Shown: one piece after another, positions 49,101-61,100 of the stretch | Numbering within the stretch: the first letter of the stretch is position 1 | How the letters are laid out: each line of letters begins with the position of its first letter | Made by a program: the position numbers and the translations under genes | DNA from: Aplysia californica | Lineage: Eukaryota > Mollusca > Gastropoda > Aplysiida > Aplysiidae | Reading direction: 5' to 3' | Length of the DNA: 64,000 nucleotides | NCBI RefSeq assembly: GCF_000002075.1 | Contig: NW_004797311.1 | Location: 1,638,040 to 1,702,039, forward strand | Notes under the pieces: model-generated | Database searches by the model: none | The model's input: the letters and a program-made list of their open reading frames with translations, nothing else | Told to the model about the DNA's origin: nothing

Positions 49101-52100
49101 GACAAGGTTTGTTTGTTTTTTCATATTTTTTTTTTCACGAAAAAATTATACATTTTCACATGATTGTTGCTATGTACTTGGATTGCACACTTACACTTGA
49201 CAACTTGCACTGAATTCATATTATTAATGGTATTGTTTTTAGTGTCTGGTTAGTTGTAAATACATGTCCACTAAACAAATAAAAATGTTATCAGACCTGC
49301 CACTCATCCCAATTTAATCGGGATATCCCGATTTTTTGTCCCAAATCTCGAGCATTCCGATTTTCCCGATTTTGGTCGCCAGTATCCTGATTTTTTGTTG
49401 TTGCATCCGATTCTTAGAGAAAAAAATTTCTGCAATCTCATTTGCTTGGAAGCACCGCTTGGACTTTTTATCGGCAGGAACTTAGAACGCTATTTCTAAA
49501 ACATCAATGCCGGGTCTAGTAGTTGACTCACGCATGTTGTTTCGACGAAGTATCGATTTTGAATTCCGACTTGGATACTCTCTAAATCTACTTTCGTTTT
49601 TGTTACCCAGCATTCTCCAATGATGGCCTGATTACTGTAATAATTATGACATAGGCTTAAGAATAATCTATTCCCTGTTCTGCCGTTGCTTTAAAAGCAA
49701 GCTTCGTCCGAGTTCTGGTTAGTCGGGCCCATCATCAAGACCTGTCTGTGGAACTTTGAAACACTCATTCGCACCACGTAAACATGACCTCGTACGTGTG
49801 AGTAGCGCGTGTGTCAAGGACCGCGGGTTGTCGTGGTCAACAAAGTTCATTCACACCGGTCGCGTTGGTCGAGGTGTTTTTCGGGACTTAACCAGTATGG
49901 GATGACCGGGGTTAGGGGGGGTGGGTTTTTTTTTTTTACACTTACGCTTTTAGTGCTTGCCGTTATACATGTTCTAATTGAGGATAAAGGAGTAAGAAAA
50001 TAATAGTAAATGAACAACCTTGGCGCGTTTTATTTGGGGGGGGGGGGGGGGTTGTGCCTTGAGTGTATATATGCGATTAAAGTTAAGCGTTACTGTATGT
50101 AACCTGTGCTCCCCCAGTCTATGTCTATCCAACTCAGACTCGAGTACATGCTCTCTTTCAGTTTTTTCCTCTACTTTGAGGCCCAAATGGGAACTTTTCC
50201 TGCGAAAGTTTTATCTGGCATGCTTGCCTCATAAAAGGGACCCCCCCTTTCCCCAGTTCCACTTATGATGACTGATTTGCTGATCCCGATTTTTTTCACC
50301 AGATCCTGATTTTTTTACTCTGAAATCCTGATTTTTAGATTTCATAGAGTGGCAGGTCTGTGTTATAATTTATATTATGAGTATAAATTCTTTTTAGGTA
50401 CTTGTTGTAATTTAAGTAAAGAAGCAAGAAGAGAGAAAGGAAACAGACTGGAGACATAGCCCAAATAAATGTGACCCAAACACACATCTGGGCATAGATA
50501 TTTTAAGCCCTATATATTCCCCCTATCTTGTAGAAGGGTTGCACCTCCTGAAGGTTCAACTTGTTGATCTCTAGGTGTTCTTTGAAAAGTGTAACATGAC
50601 AGTACAGAGAACATTTAGATAATTTTCATGATTTGTTTTCTTATCTGTGATTGTAATTGAACCACGAGCTCTCTTATTAAATTGCAGGATGGTAAAATTG
50701 AAGAACTGGAGTCTTTGCTCACTGAAGCTGGCGAGGTGTACAACCGTCACATGGAGGAAATTGCTGAGCTAAAGAAAACTCTTGGCAAGGAAAAGAAAAG
50801 AGAGGCTGAACAGGTAATGTACTTTTAAAATCTATCAAATAGGTGAAGCATAAGTAAATTCTAAACTGATAATTCTAAAAATTTATTGGTGGTGGTCACT
50901 TATCTAATTGACTTTCCTTAATTCTTGCAGTTTGTGCCCATCCATGGGTGTCTCTATTGGAGGACTAAATCTAAATGGTGACATTATAATGGTATTGTTT
51001 TGTCAATCAGATCTGTTCTTTGCCTTCTCATTTATCTCTGTTTCTGATTTCATTGTTTGAAATGTAGTTACCACCTGAAAAGATTCTTTCTTAGCCTTTT
51101 ATTCTGGCATTTTTTTCTTTTAATGGTTTAGGAAAAGAATTCTGGAGCCTTGAAAGAGCAGTTGGAAGAGACCAAGGCAAAGTGTGATAGTCTTGCGCAG
51201 ACACTGACAGAAAAGGAAGACTTAACCCTTGCACAAGAAGAAGAGATCTCTCAAAGGCTGAAGAGCAAGGATGCCACAATTGCATCTCTAGAAGAAGAAT
51301 GTAAAGAACTACAAGGTAAATGGCATTCCTGCTTTGCTCTGGCTGCTGGATGTATTTTGTACCTGGAGAATTATTTTATTTTTAGATAAATGGAATTGTA
51401 AGGGCATTGCAGGGGTCACTAGATAGAAAGATAATTGTTAAAACTCAGATTTGGCTCTAAGTGAGTTATTTATTGTTGGTGACTTCATCATACTGCTCAA
51501 AGAACTCTGATAAATAAGGAGCTTGCAGGATAGGGTTAACGAGGTATGGCATGATTGGAAGTTCTGTCAAACTTGTCTGTATAACAGGTATGTAAATCTT
51601 CCGTTTTTTCCAGCCGACTTGCCATTAGGGCCCCAGCTTTTAACAAAAGTCTTACTATAAACAATACATATTATTTATACTAAATAGAGATTATTTGTTG
51701 TAATAGCGGGAATGAAACAAATATAATTTAGTCTCACTGTATTCTTATTTCAGTCAGTGCGCGCGCGCCCATATATTTTCCGGCTTTTTTTTTCAAAACC
51801 TACAGCCAGTTCCCATTTCCTCCCTGTAGTATTTTTTACATTATTATGACTGTGTAATACAGCCATGTTTCTCCTCAACAATGAGTGGTTGGCTTAGGCA
51901 GTTTTGACTACTAGAAGGTTACAAATTTTCTGTGATGTTTAAAATGTATTACACAGTGCCTGTTGTGAGGATATATACCCTCTAGAGATCTTTAGTAAAC
52001 AAAGAGGGAACTCTCGTGGTCGAGGGGTTATGGTGTTCGCCTCTCATCCAACAGGTACCAGATTCGAATCTGGATGGTGACGGGAAAATGTTCTCTTTAC

Positions 52101-55100
52101 ACCTCCTTTCCTGGTCTCTAACCATGTTGTCTTCTCCTTTCGTCTTCACTTTCTGCCCCCACCCCCTCACCTCCTTTGCCCCCTCCTCTATCCTCCTGAC
52201 TCTTTCTGCAGCCTTTCTACTCCTTGGCTCCTTCGTACTGCTGTCTTCCAGCCACACCCCTGGTCTTATGGTAGGTAAGATCTAGCACCTAACTTTCTCG
52301 GATAAACTGAAAAATCTCGGAGGTCCTTGTGCAAGCTATGCACATTGCAGATCCCTTATTGGTGGTCCAGAATCGATAAGAGTAGGCTTTGGCCGCCACA
52401 GGGGGCAAAATTCAAAATAGATTCCTACCAAACTAAAAATTTTCAATGTGTCCAGCGCGCTCATAGGACCTTATGCAGTTGCGAGCGACGTAAAACTTAC
52501 CAACAACTGAAAAAAAGTGAACAAAGTCAAAGGTAAAAGAGCTGGGTGTCTTTCAAATTTTAGAAAATCCTCTGAAGTTTACTTGAACCATTTGGTATGG
52601 ACTTTATAGGAGCTGTAAGTATTTTTGATAAGCTAATATTTCTTTCGAAGGGATAGTATCATTTCATCAACTTTTACTGTGCGCTAAATTTTGACTGTGA
52701 ATTTTCTCAGATAGGGTGTCTTGCTGCCAGTTGTTGGATTCTCCCTACAGCAACTGCTACTGATTTTATTTTATTTTCCCATGCTAGGTGAAATTGAGAG
52801 ACTCCAAGATCAGATGAGTCAAATTGATGAGCAAAGCCGTCATAACCTGGAGATTTCAAGTTCGTCAGGGCGAATGTCAAAGGAATCTGCTAAGTCTGAT
52901 GCTCCAGGTCAGAGTGAGACTGGAGAGGAACAAGGAGAAAATGAAGAAAAAATGAAATGTGACGAGGCTGAAAGTGCAGAAGGAGAAAAAGAAGCTTCAG
53001 AGAGTCAGAACTGTCTTTCTGCTGAGAGTATGAAAACAGAAATGGATGCCCTCCGCCTACAGATTACAGAATATGAAGAAAGTGACAAAGCCTTGAAAAC
53101 AGAATTGGATAAGCTAAAGGAGCTGACGGAAGAGCATAAAGGGCAGACAGAGGAATACAAGTCTCAACTGGAGGAATCAAAGAATGAAGTCGACAGATGC
53201 AAAGAATTAGAAAATAAGTTGAAAGGGGAACTTCAGAATATCCGATACCAAGTGTCTGAGCAGGAACAGAAAGAGAATCGGCTGAATTCTGAAATCGAGG
53301 AACTCAAGGCAAAGGTTGAGGTGCTTTGTGAACGAGAGAAGGAATTAGGGTTGGAAGCAGAAAAACTTCGGGATCTCAGTTCTGAGATAGAAAGTTTGAA
53401 GGACCTTCTCAGTCACAGTGAAAAGAAAGAGCAGGAGTTAAATGCTGAAATTGAGAAGCTGCAGGAACAACTACTGGAACAAAACAAAGCAAATGAAGAC
53501 TTGTCAGGAACGGTTCAGGCTTTGGGAAATCAGATTTCTACCATGGAGAAAAAGAGGCCTTACTCCAGTCCTTCCAAAACATGTATAACTGACATAGTCA
53601 ACCAAATCGAACAGAAAAATACGCCTGAAATTAAAAAAGAAGTGGACAGCATGATTCAAGATGATGAGGATGAGGAAATTGTGTTTAGATCAAAACCTGA
53701 ACCAATGACACAAACTGGACTTGAACAAGAAAACACAGATCTTGCTGTCAAACTTAAAGAGACAGAGATGGCCAATGCTGCACTGCGTAGTAAGCTGAAA
53801 CGAGAGGAGGAAGATTTTTTCAAACGTGAGCAAGCTCTCATTCATGGCTATACTGCTGAGATTGAAAATTTGAAATTGGACCTTGCAAAATATAAGTGTA
53901 AAGTGGAAACCGTAGGAAAATCTAAGTCTTTTAGAGGCAAGAGAAAAGCCACAACTGCTGTAGATGTGAGTGTGTCCTCTGCCTTCTCTGATTCCCTTTG
54001 TGTGGACTCTGAAAATGAAGGTACCAATGTTGCCTCTGTAAAAGCAAATAGTTCTGATGGTGGTTCAGATGATCGGTTGAAAATTGCTTTGATATCAGAA
54101 GAACTGTCAACAGTCCAACAGCAATTCCTCTCCCTTAGCTGTGCTTACAAGCAGCTCCAGGTGCTCTCCGCAAACAAGAAGGCTCGGTTGAGTATTGCGT
54201 CAATCAAAGGACAGAGCAATCAGACCAATTCTTTCATTCAAGATGTCATATTGGGTAATCCAAAGAAAGGGCTGAACCAAACTAGTATATTTGCTCCTGA
54301 GGAAAATGTCACAGACAGTGTTTTGACATTTGAAAATGAAGAATTTGCCATAAAACTGGAAGAGGTGATGCTGAAACTCTCACAACAAGAGCAGGAGCTC
54401 AGGAACTCTGAGGAGGCCCTTAAGATAGAAAAGAAGGCCAGAGAGGATGCTGAAAACAAACTGACTCAGATTGACAACAGCAAAGAGCAGTCTGGCAGGG
54501 AGCATCAAGATATGGTTATTCAGCTGAAGGAAACTTTAGAATTGACCTTAGCAAATAAGAATGAACTTGAGACTCAGGTGAAAGCAACTGAGGAGAAGCT
54601 ACAAACTCTTACGGAGCAAATGGCTGTTGGTCAGGAGGCTCTGAAGACTGCAACAGAAGAGAGGGATCATCTGAAGGCATCTGTAGAAAGGTTGAAGCAA
54701 GAGATTCTTTCCATTGAAGAGCAAAAAAATCAGTCACAGGAAGTGATGAACAGCGCAGAAGAGAAAATGGGTGCTCTTAGTAGAGAAATAGACAACTTGG
54801 AGGTGAAGGTGACAAGTGTGACTGACCAGTTAGCTGAAGCACAAGAACAATGTAGTCGTAAATGCCAAGAAAATGAAGTCATTTTAAAAGAGAAGGGTGA
54901 ACTTCAGAGTAAGCTTGAAGCAGACAGCAAGGATCTAGCTTCATGCCGTGAAAGATTGCAGGAGCTCGAACTGAAGCACACCAATGACTCGGCTGCTGTG
55001 CAAAAAATTATGTCTGAGAAGGATGAGCTGCAGAAACAGTTAACCCACAAAGAAGAACAGCTTAGTTCTAGAGAGAAGGAGTTGGAAACCAAAGAAGCCC

Positions 55101-58100
55101 AATTTGCCTCTGAATTAAATGATTTGAAGCAACATGCCAACAAGGAAGAATCTATGGCTGAAGCAATGACTTCACTGGAAGAAGAACTTGCTAACTTCAA
55201 AACAATGTTGCAGAACAAAGTGAAGCAGGTGAGTTCTCCTTTCTAGATATAGATTCTGAAGTACACAGATTTTTATTTGAATTGAGTTGAAACTGTATTA
55301 CAGTAAAGTTTTAATCAGTTAAATATATTATAATTTTTTTTCTTTGCTTGTATCGCAAAAATATTCGTAAAATGGATCAGTGCCACTGCATTTTCTTTTC
55401 TCTGATCATGTATCACAGCACCGGACCTATTTATAGCCACAGATGTCTTGTCTTTTTAGAATGATTTTACAAATAGCTGTTCTTATTTCAGCTTGAAGAG
55501 GTTGAAGAAAGGCAGCAGGAAGAGGCAGCAGAATTTTCCCAGAAGTTACTGGCTTTGGAAAAAGAGAAAAAAGCTGCCGAAAGGAAACTTACCGAAGCAA
55601 AGGAGAGGGAGGAAGAATTGGAAACTAAATGTCGAGAGCTGGATCGATTGAACCAGGTTACTTCAATATTTTTTTTTTGCACACAGCTGATAATGTTGGT
55701 TTTTTATAATGCTATTAGTGACTATCCTGTTTGTATAAAAATTTTGTCATTGTGAAGTATTGTTGGGTAAATATACAGATGTCTCAACTTATATTCAGTG
55801 CTTCCACTCTTCTGTATTTTTACCGAAATCCGTACTTTCTGCCAGTTCCGTACTTGTTCCTCCATCATTATCAACTCCCTCCGTAAAAAAGCGTAGAACT
55901 ACCGAAATTCTGTAGCAAAAGATCCGAACTCGACTTCGTGCCGTCTTGTATAAGTTACGGATGTTTATGGTAATTCTCTTGGCAATAAGTTAATGTTATA
56001 GAGACCTGCCAGATTGCGCATTTCCTGCAATCGGCCATTTTTCCGCTATGCCCCAGGCGTTCAACTTCATTGCGGGTTGGTAGGCAGTACATTTTTTACT
56101 TGCAGATTGATCAAAATCTGGCGAACCTTTTGTGCCAATTTCCTCCTCTCTATCATTGACTTATTCCGTCTGACTATCTTTGGACTGTTGCCGCAGCTGG
56201 AAAATATGCGCGTTGATCAAATAAATTGACTTGTGATCTTAGACAGAAAATTAGTGTCAGAAAGAAACTTGCTTGCAAATTTATTGTCTAGAATCTAGAT
56301 CTAGAGAAATTATCAATGCGAAGATTCTACGGCACGGGAAGGCGATAAGGGCCGCGATGAAAGAAATTTATTCTAAAACTTACTAAAATCAAGAATAATT
56401 TGAAGTGGTGTTCCGAGGTTGTGACTTGCAACTTTCAGAAGTGAAAATTGTGGAAAATTAGGGTATACGCTGGGTAACTGTATAGTGAAGGTACATATCT
56501 ATTCATTATTCCCAGGTTTGCCTTTAATCAATGGTGGGATGACAGATTAATTGAATTATAGTAGCAATAGAAGGAGATCCTGCTTTTAAACATTGCCAGC
56601 AATAATGGAAAGATATGTTGGTGGAGAAATCAAACAAGACAAAATGTTGGCGAACAAATAAATATGGGTTGTTGGCAATCTCTTCAAACAGGCTCCCAAA
56701 TGCCATTTTTAACCCTCTAAAAGACTAAAAGCACTAAATTTCAATTTCTTCAGGGCCGAATGGCCCCCTGAACACCCACCGGGACTTTGTCCCTGGCCCC
56801 GCAGACCCCGGCAAAATTTTCCTTACTTTTCACCTTCAGCTGGTGGAAGCACTGTATATTACTATAGAAGAGAATGACATATGGTGGCTCCCTCCCTATA
56901 TTTAATTAAATCAAAATTGGATGATTTTATGTGATTTTTTTCCCCCCTGGAACTTTTGATTAAGAATGTTCATCCTGAAGACTTTCTTAACCATTGTGTA
57001 CGCAAGCCATGCTAACTAATGAACTTCTAGAATTTGAATCTTACTGCACAGTGCATTTAAGAAGTTGAGGTTGTCTTTTTGTGCCCAGCACTGAATGTTA
57101 AAATGGCACTCTTGATCACCTTGTAATGAAATGCTTGTAACAATTTATCCAAAGCTCGAGCAACGTCTCTATGAGGAGCACAAAATGTCAGCAGACAAGG
57201 AGAAGAGACAAGAAGATAAAGTGGAAGAAATGAAGGCAGAACTGGCAAAGAAGAATGCAGAGCTAGAGCAGCTGTGGAATGACATTAATCAGAAGAAGGA
57301 ATTAGTAAGAAACTTTTTTCTCTTCTCTGCATTTATTATATAACATGGTCCTAGTTGATTCTGTGCAGTCCTCAAACTTTGTTATTTGTCCTAAAATTTT
57401 GTTTTTTAATATTGAGGATACAAAGTATTCTATATAATAGCTGTCAGAAGGACCACTATATCCCAATGCTGCTAAGAGCTCAAATGCTAATGTTGTTTAT
57501 CACAATGTCTTAAGTCTCTCGGACTATTTATTGTTTCCAAATTCATTTCTCAATATTCTATGGAGTTACTTTCAGGAATCTGAGAAAAAAAACTACCGAA
57601 GAAACTATCGTGTGTGGGGGGTCAAGATATGTTACACTAGAATTGAATATTGTTGTGAACATAATGTCAACTTACTTGTACAAGGGATGGGTGTCCTTGT
57701 TTTCATTAATTAAGCTCAGGGATAGAAAAAGGTGCTGGCACACAGTTGTGCTTGTTAAGGGACTCTTTTGTGTCTGAGAACTCTGCACAGAAGCCTGACC
57801 TAGGATGTGGGGATACTTGTGATTTGTACCATGGGTGAGAAAGGAAGGAATTCTTTTGACCTTATGTTTGCAATCACGTCTCATTTTGGCTGAAATAAAC
57901 GAAAAAACTGATTTAAAACAGATTTGTTGGCTATTGCATATTGTGGGAGTCAACTTTGACTGGCATTAAGAATAACGAAAGAACATGAATTGTTTTAAAG
58001 CAAGAGTGGAAATAAATTTTAGAGCAAATAGTGGTGGAATAATCTGCCAACAGTACCATACGCCTTTAGGAGTTATACATTTAAAACGAATTATGCAACC

Positions 58101-61100
58101 TGAATAAGATGAAGCCATGCAAAAAAAATGTTAATATTGGTGCTTACTGAAATCAATTTGTTGTTTTTCTTTTGTTTTGTTTTTTAAAGGGTTTTCAATT
58201 CAAAGGCACACATTAGGTTATTACTGTAGTTGCTGGGGATTTGCACAGAAAGTAGAACTTTGAACACTATTATAACGATCATTTTTATACTTGATAAAGT
58301 GAAAGAGTAAACAGGTATTTTCTTTTGAAATCGTGGTTTTATGGAATAGACTTACTTATATGTGTATGCCTTGAAGAGTGTGAAGCTTAGAAAAATCTCT
58401 TTCAATGTTAAATTTCAATGAGCACTTGTTCAAATAATTTGTCGGAACTTTGGTAGCTGTCCGTTTTTTAAAGTACTTTTTTATTGCTTTAAGCAGAATC
58501 TACACCGGAGAGCATGTTGATATCAGTTCTCTCTTCCTCCTCTTTTTACAGCAACGCAACTTTTCAGACCTGGAGAAGAACTTGGCACACGAGAAAGAAA
58601 GTCACAAAGAAGCTCAAAATAGTAAGTTTACTTTTGATTTGGGAACCCCCCACCCCCCTCTTTCTTAACTGTTCTTACACAATGGTATGCCTATGAATGT
58701 TAACAAAATTTATGTTTATCATGAGTTTGACCTGTGCATATTGTCTCAGAATGTAGTAATTATATTTATATTCTTTTTTGTAGAATGTTAGTATTTATCA
58801 TGGATACGCATCGGTGCATTTTCCCGATAATTATTGGAACTCCTCCAAAATTGTTCAGAATAAGGAAACAAGACATTTCTCTCTTCATAGGATAGTATGC
58901 TTATTGGTACCTGTTTTTGCAGCAGTGCCACACGTGTGATAGGCTTGCAATGTGATCAGTTTGGGGTTGCTTTCAAATATGTAGGCAGCACAAATATGCC
59001 CTGGAAACAAATGGTAAATATAACATTTGTTTTGATTGGTTAGACATGTTTGTTAGTAATATTTTGTTTATTTCACAGCCATTGAGAAAATGGTCAAAGA
59101 TCTGAAAACTCTGAAGGCTGAAATGTTTGATTCTGAGGAAACCATGAGCCAGCAAGAATCTATCATTCAAACTCAGGATGACGAACTGCGGCGTCTTCAG
59201 TCAGGTAACTTTGCTGTGAACGTAGAAACAGGCTTTTACTTTAGCAGTCTGTACTCTGTGCACTTGTCCTGTGCGTTTCATCACGATGCAAGGAACACAG
59301 ATTTGATTTTGTTGTGTGCAAACTGAAGATATGCTTCACGTTTTGATATGACTTTGTGACTGGAATTGTTTTGTGATTGTGATTACTTTGTGGATGTACG
59401 TGCCTTTGAAGCATGTTTGTGTATTCATGGTCATTGTTACTATTTGTCTGTTGTTTATTTGGTTGGCGAATGCTCTGGTGTGGTTTGCTTCTTCTTTCCT
59501 ATCAAACATCTATCGTCCTTATCTCTCCTCCTCCTTTTTTTATGTTTGTTACACTCTAGTAACACCTCTAATCTTCAGCACTTATATGACCGTATTGTGT
59601 TGCGAGTGCCGTAAAACTCTTACTAAAACTAAGAATTGTTTATTTTCATTCTTTTTCTCAATGGCAGCAGAGCTAAAAAACATGTCCATGAGAATGCTTT
59701 GTCTAGGGTCGTTTCCATTCAATAATTGCGTCTGAAATTTACACTTCTCATTGCAGAAAAAGATGCTGGTAAAGCTGAGTTGGAGAGGCTCTCTCAAACT
59801 GTGCATCAGAAAGGAGAGGAAATATCCCGTCTGCAGTCACAGGTGTGTTGAAAGGACGGAGTGTTTCTTGTCTTTTCACCATCCATTTGTTGGTCACAGT
59901 TACTTAGAAGTCGCAAACTGCTTTCGTTGGCTAATGAGTTTGTCCCTGTTATTATTTTTATTTACTATCGGTATAGGTTTCTCTATTTTCAGATTTGAAT
60001 ATTGGGAGAGAAAAAAATTAGGTGGGACTCCCTGGGACGGTGCTACTCACTGAAGTGTCTTTAGGCCATTCCCAAAGGGGGGACATTAACATGTTTTTAT
60101 GCACAGTAGAATTTTAAATATGCTGATTCATCAATGTCATGCTCATAATTGTGCCTGAAATGCAACAGGGAACTGCTGCTTTTTTTCGCCTAATCCTTAC
60201 TATCGTCATTTTCCTCTACTTCTTTTGTATGTTTGTCACACTCTTGTGACCTGCTATTTCCGGGGTGCCTTGATAGTCCAAGCAGACTTTGTGCTGTTGA
60301 AGCTAGAGAAGTGAGCAGAGTAAGTATGATTCCCTGTAAGGACTTCTCTGTTGACACCCACCCCTTGGCGCTCATATGACCTTATGCAGTTGAAAGGGCC
60401 GTAAAACCCCTACTAAAGCAAACAAAATTTAGGTGGGAAACAAAATGTGAAGATTTGCGTTATTTACGCTACTAAATGCGTCCTCTCACTTTCAGATATC
60501 AGGAATGTAATTTGACAGGGGCTGATTTTTTGGGGTAAATTTTGCCAAGGAAGATTTAAAAAAAATTTTTTTTTTTCTCTTGGAGGTTGTACAAATTTGT
60601 CTCTCAAATTTTTAAAAATCATGTGACCTTATTGAAAGTATCTTTCATGCTTCAGATTTCCAAACTGGAAGGAGAAGTCAGCTCCATGCATCAGATAGAG
60701 AATGAAACAAAGAAATCAGAGGAACGAGAGAAAATGTTCCATGAAAAACTTCAGAAATCAAACTCTGAGAAAAGTGAACTGGAAAGTAAAGTTGACCGCC
60801 TGGAGAAAGAAAAACAGCGATTGCAGGATGATGTAGACAGTAGCTCAAAACGAATTGAAAAAGAAAAATGGGAAGTTGAAAAACTGGAAGAAAGGATAAG
60901 GTTAGCAGACAAAAGAAAACATGAATTGGAGGACGAGATGAGGGAAATGAAAAGTAAACAAAAATCTTTGGAGGAGGAAGTAGAGTCTGTGAACAAGAAA
61001 CGTTTGGAGGAGTTAGAAGTCAAACGACAGGTGGAAACAGAACTGAAACACTTGCTGAAATTGGTAAGCCCCTTTAGTTTTATGCTTAGTTTATTTTGAT

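Noticed and set aside
53656-55218. Minus-strand frames inside kinesin exon 17
   Set aside because: Serine-rich shadows of E/K-rich coiled-coil codons on the + strand; no motif of their own.
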